Shown: one piece after another, positions 36,562-46,497 of the stretch
How the letters are laid out: each line of letters starts with the position of its first letter
Position numbering within the stretch: the stretch's first letter is position 1
Assembly (NCBI RefSeq): GCF_002222595.2
Contig: NZ_CP022413.2
Span: 1,442,001-1,506,000, forward strand
DNA: 64,000 nucleotides
Direction: 5' to 3'
Source of the DNA: Blautia hansenii DSM 20583
GTDB taxonomy: Bacteria > Bacillota > Clostridia > Lachnospirales > Lachnospiraceae
Made by a program: the position numbers and the translations under genes
The notes under the pieces: model-generated
Told to the model about the DNA's origin: nothing
The model's input: the letters and a program-made list of their open reading frames with translations, nothing else
Database searches by the model: none

Positions 36562-36760
36562 ATTTCTCACCTAAATTGATAATCGTTCCATCTTTTTCCT
36601 GAATGTCAATATTATCTAACTGTGCACGCATATTCATGCGGATTGCCGCAATGTATTCTGCACGGAGTTTTCTCTGCTCCTCTTTTTCTTCCAGTGTTAA
36701 ACCTTCTCCTTTTGATTTTCTTGCTAATTCGTTAATGCGGTTAATGGTGTTTTGATCCAT
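36539..36760 (-). CDS. DUF896 (YnzC/YlaC-like) small protein
   Basis: A 73-residue protein with the characteristic helical hairpin of the DUF896 family: INRINELARKSKGEGLTLEEKEEQ-type start followed by an RAEYIAAIR helix and a basic C-terminus. In B. subtilis the relative YneA-operon protein YnzC is linked to the SOS operon; the molecular role is unknown. The ATG at 36760 is chosen because the protein begins at the family's usual start; AAAGGAG lies 13 nt upstream. It sits between proB and the cyclo-ligase gene. Confidence 0.9.
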   Translation of the reverse strand: MDQNTINRINELARKSKGEGLTLEEKEEQRKLRAEYIAAIRMNMRAQLDNIDIQEKDGTIINLGEKYGRKKGN

Positions 36761-36782
36761 CGTGGTTTCTTTTCTCCTTTGC

Positions 36783-37637
36783 TTATAGATTTTCAAATAA
36801 TTCCTGTAAAATATCTTGTTCTTTTTTATCTGCCAGAAAAAGTGTTCCGTACTTTCTGCCCTGCATGATTTTATGTATGACATGGAAGTCTGCGCCGTTG
36901 GCAATGACCATGTCTGCTCCTGCACCGGTTGCAATACGGGCAGCGGAAAGTTTGGTTGCCATTCCTCCTGTTCCCACCTTGCTGCCGGTAGAGCCTTTTC
37001 CCATTTTCATTAAATGGTCATCCAGTTTTTCTACCACATCAATAAACTCTGCATTTGGGTTGACATTTGGGTCGTCTGTAAACAGTCCGTCAATGTCAGA
37101 GAGCAGGATAAGCATATCCGCATCCACCAAAGCAGCAACTAAAGCAGACAGCGTATCATTGTCACCGAAGGTATTGACAAATTCAATTTCATCCGTGGAA
37201 ACTGTGTCGTTTTCATTTACAACAGGGATTGCGCCCATATCCAGAAGGCTTTGAAAAGTATTTCTGGCATTTTCTCTGGTAATATCATTTACCATGGTGT
37301 ATTTGGTAATCAATACCTGTGCTGCTGTCTGGCTGTATTCTGCAAACAGCTTCTGATAAATCATCATCAGCCTTGCCTGTCCGATGGCTGCACATGCCTG
37401 TTTTTCAGAAAGACGGGAAGGCTTTTCCTGTAAGCCCATGGCAGCACGACCTACGGCAATGGCGCCGGAAGACACCACAATGACTTCCTTCCCCTGATTG
37501 TGTAAGTCTGCCAGCTCCCGAACCAGTATTTCCAGTTTAATCAAATCCAGTCGTCCGGTTTCTTTATGGGTCAGTGATGAAGAACCGATTTTGATTACAA
37601 TCCTTTTTTTATCTTTTAATTTTTCTCTGATATTCAT
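36783..37637 (-). CDS. proB: Glutamate 5-kinase (short form without PUA domain)
   Basis: A 284-residue amino-acid kinase fold enzyme that phosphorylates glutamate in the first step of proline synthesis. It shows KIGSSSL at the N-terminus, VSSGAIAVG, NENDTVS and GTGGMATKL. It lacks the C-terminal PUA domain found in E. coli ProB, as in many clostridia. No proA gene follows; the next gene is the DUF896 gene, 22 bp away. Confidence 0.95.
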   Translation of the reverse strand: MNIREKLKDKKRIVIKIGSSSLTHKETGRLDLIKLEILVRELADLHNQGKEVIVVSSGAIAVGRAAMGLQEKPSRLSEKQACAAIGQARLMMIYQKLFAEYSQTAAQVLITKYTMVNDITRENARNTFQSLLDMGAIPVVNENDTVSTDEIEFVNTFGDNDTLSALVAALVDADMLILLSDIDGLFTDDPNVNPNAEFIDVVEKLDDHLMKMGKGSTGSKVGTGGMATKLSAARIATGAGADMVIANGADFHVIHKIMQGRKYGTLFLADKKEQDILQELFENL

Positions 37638-37722
37638 GTATTTTCCCTCTTTGGTTCATTTTCACATCATTTTATATTACACTATTTTTGTCTATAAGTC
37701 CAGAAGGGGATTTTGGTGTATT

Positions 37723-38199
37723 TTAGCTGGAATAATTCTCCAGAAAATTATAAAGCTCATCAGTGGTTTTAATCTGCTTTCCCAGCAGCACTTCACCTTG
37801 CAGCTCTTTTGGCAGGGCTTCCAAAGGAATGTCGGTATATTCAAAAACCTGATTTTGAGAATTTTCGTATACAACGATATATCCCTCCTCAACCTGAAGC
37901 TGATAGCCTGCGTTTTTTGCAGGAGCTTCCTCCTGACGGAAAACCACCTTGTCTGTGCCGTAAGAATGAAGCTTGAAGGACTCCTTCTGCAAAATCCCAT
38001 CCTGATAATGTTCCAGAACAAAGGTCTTGTTTTTATAATTGACAGCGGGTACGGAAACCTGCTGCTTTGCAGAGGCATTTGTTTCTTCTAAAGCATAAAT
38101 CCTGTCTTTTAAATCCGTAAGCTGGTAAGTAATCAGAAAACCCACAGTAAAGAAAAGCGCGATAAGGAAACAGCCGACACCATAGATTATTCTTTTCAT
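37723..38199 (-). CDS. Membrane-anchored protein with BofC-C-like domain
   Basis: A 158-residue protein with an N-terminal transmembrane helix (about 5-26), a short coiled segment (LKDRIYALEE) and a C-terminal region resembling the BofC C-terminal domain: IVVYENSQ, FEYTDIPLEALP, then LYNFLENYSS at the end. BofC controls the sigma-K checkpoint in B. subtilis sporulation, but similar clostridial proteins are uncharacterised. AAGGAGG precedes the ATG. It stands alone between proB and ybeY. Confidence 0.6.
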   Translation of the reverse strand: MKRIIYGVGCFLIALFFTVGFLITYQLTDLKDRIYALEETNASAKQQVSVPAVNYKNKTFVLEHYQDGILQKESFKLHSYGTDKVVFRQEEAPAKNAGYQLQVEEGYIVVYENSQNQVFEYTDIPLEALPKELQGEVLLGKQIKTTDELYNFLENYSS

Positions 38200-38262
38200 A
38201 AGAACCTCCTTATTTTTGAATACTTATAGTATCGGCTGATTTTCCTGTTTTATTCACTTTTC

Positions 38263-38757
38263 TTAGCGTGTAATTCCAAGGCTTGCCAGAATTTCCTCCT
38301 GCTTTCTTTCCATTTCTTTTGCCTCTTCAGGTTCCATATGGTCATAGCCCATCAGGTGCAGCATGCTGTGGGCAATTAAAAAGGCAAATTCTCTTATCTG
38401 CCCATGTCCGTAGCTTTCTGCCTGTTCCTGCATTCTGGGAATACAAATCATAATATCTCCTAAAATTAATTCTCCGCTTTCCGGATGAAAACAGGTATCA
38501 TCCTCCTCAGCAACAGAGAAATCTGCCGGAGCTGTAAAATCCAGCATAGGAAAAGAGAGAACGTCCGTTACACGGTCAATATTACGAAATTCCCTATTTG
38601 TCTGTTGGATTTCCTCATTTCCGGTTAAAACAAGGTTGATTTCCGTTTCATAGGGGCAGCCTTCGTAGTCAAGAGCAGCTTCTATTACTTTTTTTGCAAG
38701 CTCTTCGTAATCAAAATCCAGATTTTCCTCATATTCCATTTCCAAATTCAGTGTCAT
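38263..38757 (-). CDS. ybeY: Endoribonuclease YbeY (rRNA maturation factor)
   Basis: A 164-residue metalloprotein with the zinc motif HSMLHLMGYDH (H-x3-H-x5-H) near residues 131-141. YbeY acts in 16S rRNA 3'-end maturation and ribosome quality control. The ATG overlaps the phoH stop by 4 bp behind AGGAGG, the usual phoH-ybeY pair. Confidence 0.96.
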   Translation of the reverse strand: MTLNLEMEYEENLDFDYEELAKKVIEAALDYEGCPYETEINLVLTGNEEIQQTNREFRNIDRVTDVLSFPMLDFTAPADFSVAEEDDTCFHPESGELILGDIMICIPRMQEQAESYGHGQIREFAFLIAHSMLHLMGYDHMEPEEAKEMERKQEEILASLGITR

Positions 38758-39767
38758 CGTTCTTTCCTCCTGTCTTTGCGAGGCTTCTTTTCTCTTTTTT
38801 CGTTTGCTTCTTTTTTCTCGTAAGCGTCATAGGCCTGCACGATTTTTTGTACCAGCGGATGACGCACTACATCCTTATTGGTTAATTCACAAAAGGCAAT
38901 GTCCTCAACTTTTTTCAGTACGTGAAGGGCAACATCCAGTCCTGATTTCGCACCGGAAGGCAAATCCTTTTGGGAAAGGTCACCGGTAACAATAACTTTT
39001 GAGCCAAAACCAATACGGGTAAGAAACATCTTCATCTGAGCAGGTGTGGTATTTTGGGCTTCATCTAAAATAATAAAGGCATTATCCAGTGTCCGGCCTC
39101 TCATATAGGCAAGAGGCGCTACTTCAATTAAGCCCTTTTCCATGTTTTTGGCAAAGCTTTCCGCTCCCATGATTTCATACAGGGCATCGTAGAGAGGACG
39201 AAGATAAGGGTCGATTTTGCTTTGTAAATCTCCGGGGAGAAATCCCAGCTTTTCCCCTGCTTCAATAGCAGGTCTTGTTAAAATAATTCTGCCTACCTCA
39301 TCATTTTTAAATGCGGTGATTGCCATTGCCATAGCAAGATAGGTTTTTCCTGTTCCCGCAGGACCAAGGCCGAAGACAATCATTTTTTTACGGATTGCAT
39401 CGATATATGCCTTTTGCCCCAAGGTTTTTGGCTTAATGGGACGTCCGTTTAAGGTATGGCAAATACATTCCTTATCTATTTCTGTAATTACAGAAGTTTT
39501 TTCTTCGGCTGCGAGAGCCAGCGCATAATTTACATTCTGCTGGGTAATGGTATTTCCTTTTTGGGACAGTGTCAAAAATTCCCGTATAATCTTTACTGCC
39601 TGTTGGCAGGCTGCCATAGGACCTAAAATACGTAGCTGTCCGTCTCTGGAGATAACGGTGACGCCCAAGGTCTTTTCTATTTTTTTCATGTGCTCGTCAA
39701 ATTGCCCGAACACATTTCGCTCATGCTCTGCGGGTAATTCTATTTTTTCTTCACAAATATTACTCAT
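38754..39767 (-). CDS. PhoH-like ATPase
   Basis: A 337-residue protein: an N-terminal KH-like region (about 35-75) and the PhoH ATPase domain with Walker A GPAGTGKTYLA near residue 137 and Walker B FIILDEAQN. Its basic C-terminus is rich in Lys and Arg. It is an RNA-related ATPase by family context. I start at ATG 39767, preceded by AAAGGA; a longer frame upstream overlaps yqfD. The yqfD stop lies 8 bp inside this gene, so they are coupled. Confidence 0.93.
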   Translation of the reverse strand: MSNICEEKIELPAEHERNVFGQFDEHMKKIEKTLGVTVISRDGQLRILGPMAACQQAVKIIREFLTLSQKGNTITQQNVNYALALAAEEKTSVITEIDKECICHTLNGRPIKPKTLGQKAYIDAIRKKMIVFGLGPAGTGKTYLAMAMAITAFKNDEVGRIILTRPAIEAGEKLGFLPGDLQSKIDPYLRPLYDALYEIMGAESFAKNMEKGLIEVAPLAYMRGRTLDNAFIILDEAQNTTPAQMKMFLTRIGFGSKVIVTGDLSQKDLPSGAKSGLDVALHVLKKVEDIAFCELTNKDVVRHPLVQKIVQAYDAYEKKEANEKREKKPRKDRRKER

Positions 39768-40989
39768 TAATGTCAAAATTCCTTTCTGTTTGCTGCGGAA
39801 GAATGTCTGTGGGAGCTTTTTTCCCTGCTTTTTCAACAGCCAGAAGTGTGCCGCTGGCTGTGCAGATATTTTTTTGTATGTTTATTTTAACATGATTTTC
39901 GGATATTTGAACCCCTTTTTCCTCTAAACTTTTTAAAAGTATGCTTAAATGACTTTCTACTTTTTCCCTTGCCTCTTTTTCAGTATAGACAAACTCCCCT
40001 GTTTGGTATTCATAATCTGTGCTGCTTCCGTAGAAAATGGGAAGCTTGAAATTTTCTGTAAGATAGAGCTGTTTTAGATTTGTTGTGGTATCAAAGGTTT
40101 CCCATGGAGGCTTTCTCTTAAAATCAAAATAATAATCGCCCACCTGAAGCAGATACCCCTTTTTCTGTTTTCCTGTGTAAATCGGCTTTTGATAAGTCAT
40201 GGAAAACTGCTGATAATATTCTAACGGATATTCTACATAAATGTCCGCATCAGCGTCTGTATATTCGTATTTTTCTATTTCCTTGCTGTCATTTAAAATG
40301 TCCAGACGGCCGCTTACTAAGATTTCGCCTTTTTTACAAAGCTCCCCTGTCTTTTTCAGAGAAGTTCCTTTTCTGGTAACCATAGAAACAATTTTTCCTG
40401 TTTTGTCAGCGATTAAATCGTAAGCGCCTTTTTCCGGTATTTTTTCCTTGTAAATATTGTCGTTTTCTTTGATTTCCAAAAGCAGACGGCTTCCTGTGAT
40501 TTTTGCGGAAACCCACGTGATATTTGGAAATTCACCTCTTAATTTTTCAGCAATCAAAGCGCAGTCCAATTTTTTTTTCGATGCTCCGTGGTGTACGTCA
40601 ATTTTTTCTAAATAGCCCAGAATACTCTGTGTACTGTTATGTACATTTCCTTCCACATGAATATTCCAAATATAACCGGACAGAAAAAACAGAATGAAAA
40701 AACTCAAAAAAATGCCGATGAAAAATGCCTTCCTCTTTTTATTGCGATAAAAAAAGAAAGGCAGTCCATATTTACCTGTAATTTGAATTCTTGTACCTGT
40801 TTTTTTGCAGATGCTTTTTAATCGAAAAAAATCTTGGATACTTAAATTCATCTCATAAATATCATTTTTATTTACTAAATTCCAGACCTTGATTTTGTGA
40901 TAGGCACATAAATTCAAAAAGCGTTCAGGGCTTTGTGTATACGCTTTTATCCGGACATAGCCCTTTCCGTAATGACTCCAATCCTGCAC
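39760..40989 (-). CDS. yqfD: Sporulation protein YqfD
   Basis: A 409-residue protein of the YqfD family. The N-terminal 80 residues are soluble, a transmembrane helix follows (about 90-111), then a large domain (about 115-400) on the outer side with the WVSAKITGSRLLLEIKE region. YqfD is a sigma-E-controlled sporulation protein needed in the mother cell in B. subtilis. GTG start with AGGAGG 6 nt upstream, just after yqfC. Confidence 0.92.
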   Translation of the reverse strand: MQDWSHYGKGYVRIKAYTQSPERFLNLCAYHKIKVWNLVNKNDIYEMNLSIQDFFRLKSICKKTGTRIQITGKYGLPFFFYRNKKRKAFFIGIFLSFFILFFLSGYIWNIHVEGNVHNSTQSILGYLEKIDVHHGASKKKLDCALIAEKLRGEFPNITWVSAKITGSRLLLEIKENDNIYKEKIPEKGAYDLIADKTGKIVSMVTRKGTSLKKTGELCKKGEILVSGRLDILNDSKEIEKYEYTDADADIYVEYPLEYYQQFSMTYQKPIYTGKQKKGYLLQVGDYYFDFKRKPPWETFDTTTNLKQLYLTENFKLPIFYGSSTDYEYQTGEFVYTEKEAREKVESHLSILLKSLEEKGVQISENHVKINIQKNICTASGTLLAVEKAGKKAPTDILPQQTERNFDINE

Positions 40990-41000
40990 GCACAGCCTCC

Positions 41001-41276
41001 TTATAAAAACAAAATTTTATTGATATTTCCGCTTATTTTCATTTCCACATCTGTGTAATAGAGAATAAGGAGATTTTTCCCTTCAATCTGAATTTTATTT
41101 CTTTTTGAAAGGAGTATAATACAGGTATCCTGATATTGGCGTATACATTTATAATTTTCAATGTACAATTCCCGAGAACCGGTGAGAGTAAGAACTGCCT
41201 CTTTATAAGATAAATCTTTTGGAATTTGTAAGGAGTCTCCTAACTTTCCTGAAAAATCTCCTAATTTTCTTTTCAC
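41001..41276 (-). CDS. yqfC: YabP/YqfC-family sporulation protein
   Basis: A 91-residue protein of the YabP/YqfC family: a basic start, LPKDL-like turn, and a predicted all-beta core with IENYKCIRQY and IQIEGKNLLILYY. Partner of YqfD in the conserved sporulation pair. I prefer the GTG at 41276 (AGGAGG 6 nt upstream) over the TTG one codon earlier. Confidence 0.92.
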   Translation of the reverse strand: MKRKLGDFSGKLGDSLQIPKDLSYKEAVLTLTGSRELYIENYKCIRQYQDTCIILLSKRNKIQIEGKNLLILYYTDVEMKISGNINKILFL

Positions 41277-41337
41277 CAAAAGCCTCCTGCATAAGTTCTT
41301 ATTTCAATCTTATGAAATACCGCAGAAAATCATGCGG

Positions 41338-41874
41338 TTATTTTAGAAAAAGAATACCGAACCACAAAATCTGGTTGGCGCTTAAGGTAAATTCCATGTT
41401 GTATTTTTCTGCCAGTTCGCAGACAATAATCCCGTGGCTCTCCACGCAAGGGTGCATTTTCTGCGGAAAGCGACAGGGAGCATCGGGATAGGTGCAGACC
41501 TCACAAATATCACAGGACTCCGTAGAAAGCGCCATACAGTCTGTGCCCTTTTCACGAACAAAGGCTTCTATGGCTGCTGTGATTTTTTCATGCTCCTTTC
41601 TGGTGGCTAAGGTTTCCTCAAAATTGATGACATCGGATACCTCTGCAATGGTAGAAAACAGGAAACATTCCTTATAATCAAGACAGCGTTTTCTGCATTC
41701 TTCCACTGTGCCTACGGCAGGGGGACACGCCCATGTGGAGTTATAGCGCTCACATTCTTTTTCGCAAATCCATCGTACACGAAAGGAAAAATCAATTTCC
41801 TCCGGTTTAAAAAAGGCATATTGATATACGGGAAACTGACAAATAAATTCTTCTAATTCTTCATGAGAAATCAT
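41338..41874 (-). CDS. DUF2284 Cys-rich metal-binding protein
   Basis: A 178-residue protein with many Cys residues in pairs: CEKECERYNSTWACPPAVG, CRKRCLDYKECF, CDICEVC and CRFPQKMHPC. This matches DUF2284, a predicted metal or Fe-S binding family whose function is unknown. AAGGAG precedes the ATG. It lies between yqfC and sbcC; no functional link to either is evident. Confidence 0.88.
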   Translation of the reverse strand: MISHEELEEFICQFPVYQYAFFKPEEIDFSFRVRWICEKECERYNSTWACPPAVGTVEECRKRCLDYKECFLFSTIAEVSDVINFEETLATRKEHEKITAAIEAFVREKGTDCMALSTESCDICEVCTYPDAPCRFPQKMHPCVESHGIIVCELAEKYNMEFTLSANQILWFGILFLK

Positions 41875-41900
41875 GTGTTTTACTCCTTCTTCTTTTGATT

Positions 41901-44900
41901 TTATAATTCTTCTATGGAAATTTTACTGCCCCCTTCTCCTGCTTTTGCAGGCTCAATGAGAAGATGAACAGGGATACGGTTTTTAATTTCCTCTACGTGG
42001 GTAATCACACCTACGCTGCGCTTTTTGTTTCTTATTTTTTCCAGAGCCTCCATTACGACCTCCAGACAGTTTTCATCTAAAGTCCCAAAGCCTTCATCTA
42101 AGAAAAACAGCTCCAATGGGGCTGCTCCCTTCATCTGAATTTGGGAAGATAAAGCAAGGGCAAGAGCCAAAGAAGCCATAAAGGTCTCTCCTCCGGACAG
42201 GGTGGAGGCAGGTCGTGACGCACCGCCGTTTTTGTAATCACGAATAATAAAGGCAGTATTCTCATCAATCTCCAGCCCGTAAGTATTGCCTGTCATTTCT
42301 TTTAAGCCGGTATCGGCTTCTCGTGCAATGTGCTCTAGGTAATAACGGGAAATATATTCCACAAAACGCTTTCCTCGAAATAGTCCTTCCAGTTCAGAGA
42401 GAATGTCCAGCTTATGGTGAATTTTTTCCAGAAGGACACAGACATTTTCTTTTTCCTTCCATGCTGTTTTCATCTGTTCCAGCTCTTTTCGCACTGCACC
42501 AAAGCTTTTGTTTTCCTCGGTTGTTTCGGTTTCCAGTGTCTGTACTTCTTTTTCCAGCAGAGCAAATTCCCCTTGCTCCATACGCTTGCTTTTGAGCTTT
42601 TTCTTAATTTGCAAAAGCTGTTCCTGTACACGGATTTTTTCCTTTTGGAAATTTTCAAGCTTTTCTCTCATCTGAGACAATTTTTGTTCTTCCGTATGAT
42701 ATTTTGCAATGTAAGTTTCTTCTGTAACAGAACAGCTTTTCATTTTTTCTTGTAAAAGTGCATATTTTTGTATGCTGTCTTTTTGGGAAGCTTCTGCAAG
42801 CGCCTTTACGGCAGCTAATTGTCGGGCAACTTCTTGTTCTTCTGTGGATGCTTGCTCAAAAAGAGCTTTTGAAGTTTCGTATTGTTTCTCTAAGGCAGCA
42901 ATAGACGCTTCGGTTTCTTTTAATTTTTCTAAAATATTTTCTTCTGTTTGAGCTTTTTCTAAAATTTTTTCTTTGATTTCCAGCAGCTTTTCTTCTGCTT
43001 GCTTTTGCAGAAAGGAAGCTTCTGTCTGTTGGGCTTTTAGCTCCTGAATGATGCCCTCTCCTTTTTCCCGATTTTTTATGCGGGCATCCAATTTTTGCTC
43101 TAAGGTTTCCAGCAGCTTTTGCAGTTCTTCTCTTTTTCTGTTCTTTTCCTGTAAAGCTTCATAAGCGATTTGAAAATCTTCAACCATTGCTGTTTGCTTT
43201 TGTATTTCCAGCTCGTTTTCTTTTTGAAGAATTTCTTTATTTTCTGCTTCCCATTCCTGTTTTCTCTCTGTGTAACGTTTTTGCAGCCCATTGATTTCAG
43301 TTTCTTTTTTTGCAGCTTCTGTTTGGAGCTTTTGCAGTTCTTCGGTAAGCTTGGGACTGATTGGAAGATTTTCAAAAGTTATCTGCTGCTCCTGCTGCAA
43401 CTGTGTCCTTAAACCTGCAAGGGTTTCATAAATAGCTTGTATTTCTTCTTCCAAGGCTTCCTTTTGTTTTTGCAATGCCTGAATATCTTCTTTTTGCCGG
43501 AGTGTTTGTGGTTTTTCATGATGAATACTTCCGCATACAGGACAGGGCATGCCATCTTCCAAAGAAGCTGCCAGAATAGCAGCCATATTTTCCATATAAA
43601 GCTGTTCCTGCGTTTCTTTTTTTCCCTGTATTTCTATTTGGTTTACCTGAGCTTTTTCTATTTCCGCAGATAATTTTGCACATTTCTTTTTTTGATTTTC
43701 CCAAGCATTTTGAAGATATTCTGCTTTCTCTGCTTCTTTTTCTTTTAAACGCTGTAACAGTTCTTGCTTTTCTCTTTCTTTGTTACGGATATTTTTTATA
43801 TCTTCTTTAAGCCCTTCTTCTATGGCGGTTCTTCGGCATTTTTGTTGGTTTAAACGTTCAGTTTTTTGAAAACCGTTCATAATCATCTGCTGAATTTCTG
43901 CTGATATTGTCGTTTTTACAATTTCCTGCTGCATAGCAGTTTTCTGCAATTTTCTTGCGTCAATATCCTGTAATAAAGCCTTCATTTTTTCTTGTGCATC
44001 CAGCAGCTTTTTCGTTATTTCTTCTCTATTCTTTTTCTGAGTATGGAAACGGTTTTTCTGTATATCTCGTTCTTCTGCAAGCTTTACTGCCTCCAAAAGA
44101 TTGTTTCGCCTCTGCTCAAGGACAGGCTTTTGCGCCTGTTTTCGTTCTTCTGCTTTTTGAAGCTCTAGCTGTGTAAAGGTAAATGACTTTCTTTTTTCAG
44201 TCCAAAGTTCTGTAAGAGCGGCAGCTTTTTGCGTGTAGCTTTTTTCTTTGGCAATACTTTCCTGATAATCGGAGAAATAAGGAAACAGTCCGTTGGCAAT
44301 TTCTGCTTTTTTCAAATTTTCCTGTAAAGCAGTGATATCATCCTGCTCTTTTGCAAGGGAATTTTCCTTTTCGCAGACCGCATCATATTCTTCCCATAAT
44401 AAAATTTGCCCTTTGCTGTCTTCCAGATTTTTCCGCATTTTTTTCAAGGCTTCTTCTTTTTTTGCCAGATTTTTTTCTAATTCTGTTTCTTTTTGTTCCA
44501 AAGCTTGAATTGCCTCTGTTGTAACAGCTTCATAACGGGAAAGAGCGCCCTCCTGTTCTTTGCGTTTTCCTTCCCACTGCCCCGCCTGTTCTTTTACCAG
44601 AAAAGCCAGTCGTTCGCCGTATTTTTCCAAATGAAAAAGCCGTTCCAGGATTTTATTTCTTTCCATGCCTTCCAGCTTTAAAAACTCAGAAAATTTTCCC
44701 TGAGGCAGCACAACGGTACGGAAAAAATCATCTTTGGAAAGTCCCAGAACTTCCTGACATTTGGCGTTTACCGTTCCCACACGGTCTGCTAAAATCACAG
44801 GTTCTTCTTCGGTAATATCCGCAAATTTTGCGCTGTCACTGCGAATACCGCCGTCTTTTGTTCTTTTAAAGCTTCGGGCTACCAGATATTTATGCTGCTG

Positions 44901-45146
44901 CTTTTCCTGTATGGAAAAAATATATTCTACAAAAGCTTTGTCCGTATTTACGTTAATGTAATTGGTACTGTTTCTGGAAGTAGTGCCGTAAAGAGCCAGT
45001 GTCATACCGTCTAAAATACTGGTTTTGCCACTTCCCGTAGGACCGAAAATCCCAAAGAGTCCCTGAGAGGTCAGCTTCTCAAAATCGATTTCCTGAACCT
45101 CTAAAAAGCTATTTAATCCCTTCATTTTCATGGAAATCGGCTTCAT
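41901..45146 (-). CDS. sbcC: Exonuclease subunit SbcC (SMC-like ATPase)
   Basis: A 1081-residue Rad50-type ATPase. Walker A GPTGSGKTS is at 35-43, followed by the Q-loop. Two very long Glu/Lys/Gln-rich coiled coils flank the zinc hook CPVC (near residue 560). The C-terminal lobe has the signature TLSGGETFMASLALAL and the Walker B FFLDEGFGTLDE. With SbcD it opens DNA hairpins and cuts protein-blocked ends. It overlaps sbcD by 38 bp with AGGAGG upstream. Confidence 0.97.
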   Translation of the reverse strand: MKPISMKMKGLNSFLEVQEIDFEKLTSQGLFGIFGPTGSGKTSILDGMTLALYGTTSRNSTNYINVNTDKAFVEYIFSIQEKQQHKYLVARSFKRTKDGGIRSDSAKFADITEEEPVILADRVGTVNAKCQEVLGLSKDDFFRTVVLPQGKFSEFLKLEGMERNKILERLFHLEKYGERLAFLVKEQAGQWEGKRKEQEGALSRYEAVTTEAIQALEQKETELEKNLAKKEEALKKMRKNLEDSKGQILLWEEYDAVCEKENSLAKEQDDITALQENLKKAEIANGLFPYFSDYQESIAKEKSYTQKAAALTELWTEKRKSFTFTQLELQKAEERKQAQKPVLEQRRNNLLEAVKLAEERDIQKNRFHTQKKNREEITKKLLDAQEKMKALLQDIDARKLQKTAMQQEIVKTTISAEIQQMIMNGFQKTERLNQQKCRRTAIEEGLKEDIKNIRNKEREKQELLQRLKEKEAEKAEYLQNAWENQKKKCAKLSAEIEKAQVNQIEIQGKKETQEQLYMENMAAILAASLEDGMPCPVCGSIHHEKPQTLRQKEDIQALQKQKEALEEEIQAIYETLAGLRTQLQQEQQITFENLPISPKLTEELQKLQTEAAKKETEINGLQKRYTERKQEWEAENKEILQKENELEIQKQTAMVEDFQIAYEALQEKNRKREELQKLLETLEQKLDARIKNREKGEGIIQELKAQQTEASFLQKQAEEKLLEIKEKILEKAQTEENILEKLKETEASIAALEKQYETSKALFEQASTEEQEVARQLAAVKALAEASQKDSIQKYALLQEKMKSCSVTEETYIAKYHTEEQKLSQMREKLENFQKEKIRVQEQLLQIKKKLKSKRMEQGEFALLEKEVQTLETETTEENKSFGAVRKELEQMKTAWKEKENVCVLLEKIHHKLDILSELEGLFRGKRFVEYISRYYLEHIAREADTGLKEMTGNTYGLEIDENTAFIIRDYKNGGASRPASTLSGGETFMASLALALALSSQIQMKGAAPLELFFLDEGFGTLDENCLEVVMEALEKIRNKKRSVGVITHVEEIKNRIPVHLLIEPAKAGEGGSKISIEEL

Positions 45147-46350
45147 TTTCGTCCTCCTTTATCAAAATTTCCTGTAAGGTTTCTACGATTTCTTCTTCCG
45201 GCAAAACGCCTTTCTTTTTCTGATAATAATCCAGAAACAGCTCTAAGAAGCTTTTTTCTGTAAAAACAGTTCCTTTTTTTGGTGTTTCTGTTTCGGGAAA
45301 AACAGGAATAACTTCTAAAATATCTTCTTTCCTGCTTTTTAATTCCTTTAATTGTTCTTCCCGAATGTAAGTATCTGTGTAAATTTGCAGATATACATAA
45401 CAGGGGCGATTTTGGTTCTCCTCACATTTTTTTAACGCTTCGTCATAGCTTTTACAAATCCACTTTTCAATAGGCTTTGGATTGTCAAAATAAAAGTCCT
45501 CTACCACAGCTTCTTTTTGCGGATGCAGAGTAACTAAGGAACATTGCTTTGCAATGACGGTTTCCTGCAAGCGATAAGGCAGAGGCGAACCGCTGTATCG
45601 AATTCTGCCGTGGCTTCCCACTACCTTTTGCGGTCTGTGTACGTGCCCTAAAGCTACATACTGCGCTTTTGGGGGAAAGACCTCAGGTGGCAGCAAATAG
45701 CTATTTCCCAGCATTATTCCCTGTTCAGAGCCGTCTTTTTTGCAGCCCAGTGTAAAAACATGGCTCATCAGTATATTTATAGTGTTATACTCGTATCGGC
45801 TTGCTTTCTTTTGGAACAATTCGCCTATTTTTGCTGCGTAATCTGCTGCCCGTTTCTCATCACTGTCTTCTTCCCGATATAAAACCTCATTTAGTGTTTT
45901 TTCACTGACATAGGGAACACAAACAAAAACGGCTTTCTCTCCTTTATGGGAAAAGGAAAATACGCCTTCCTCTAAAGACTCTATTTCAAAATTCCCGTAT
46001 TTACCGGAAGGGATTTTTGTTTTCGGTGTTCCGTAAATGATAATACCGTGCTCTCTGGCAAGAGGAACAATGGCTTCCAGACGGGAGGGCTGGTCATGGT
46101 TTCCTGCAATTAAGACTACCAGACGCTGTCCCTGTCTACTCAATTCTTTTAAGGTATGGTATAAAAGCATCTCTGCTCCGGCAGAAGGATGCCCGTTGTC
46201 AAACACATCTCCGGCAATACAGATAACATCTGCCTCTGTTTCATCCGCAATGGAAACAAACTGTTCTAAAACAATCCGTTGTTCTTCCAGTCTGCTTTTC
46301 CCTTCCAGAAGCTTTCCGATATGCCAGTCTGCGGTGTGTAATATTTTCAT
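45109..46350 (-). CDS. sbcD: Exonuclease subunit SbcD (Mre11-type nuclease)
   Basis: A 413-residue calcineurin-like phosphoesterase: ADWHIGK near residue 7, AGDVFDNG near 45, AGNHDQP near 80, and YVALGHVHRPQ near 230, which together bind two Mn2+ ions. It is the nuclease of the SbcCD complex. It is the first gene of the sbcDC transcript and divergent from lgt. Confidence 0.97.
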   Translation of the reverse strand: MKILHTADWHIGKLLEGKSRLEEQRIVLEQFVSIADETEADVICIAGDVFDNGHPSAGAEMLLYHTLKELSRQGQRLVVLIAGNHDQPSRLEAIVPLAREHGIIIYGTPKTKIPSGKYGNFEIESLEEGVFSFSHKGEKAVFVCVPYVSEKTLNEVLYREEDSDEKRAADYAAKIGELFQKKASRYEYNTINILMSHVFTLGCKKDGSEQGIMLGNSYLLPPEVFPPKAQYVALGHVHRPQKVVGSHGRIRYSGSPLPYRLQETVIAKQCSLVTLHPQKEAVVEDFYFDNPKPIEKWICKSYDEALKKCEENQNRPCYVYLQIYTDTYIREEQLKELKSRKEDILEVIPVFPETETPKKGTVFTEKSFLELFLDYYQKKKGVLPEEEIVETLQEILIKEDENEADFHENEGIK

Positions 46351-46445
46351 AAAATAAACCTGCTGCTTTCTATCTAATCTTCTTTTCTTATTCTAACATT
46401 TGCCGGAAAGGAAAAAAAGAGAATAATGATTTTTTTCAAAAAAGA

Positions 46446-46454
46446 TGTTATAAT
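46446..46454 (+). promoter_or_regulatory. Extended -10 promoter for lgt
   Basis: TGTTATAAT matches an extended -10 (TGnTATAAT), placed 44-52 bp before the lgt ATG. No good -35 lies at the standard distance, as tolerated for extended -10 promoters. Confidence 0.5.
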
Positions 46455-46497
46455 GGTAAAACGAATGAAAATTGAGATAAGAAAGTGAGATGCAAAA

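Noticed and set aside
41901..45146. Many opposite-strand frames rich in Phe, Leu and Ser inside sbcC
   Set aside because: They mirror the Glu/Lys/Gln-rich coiled coils of SbcC; they lack binding sites.
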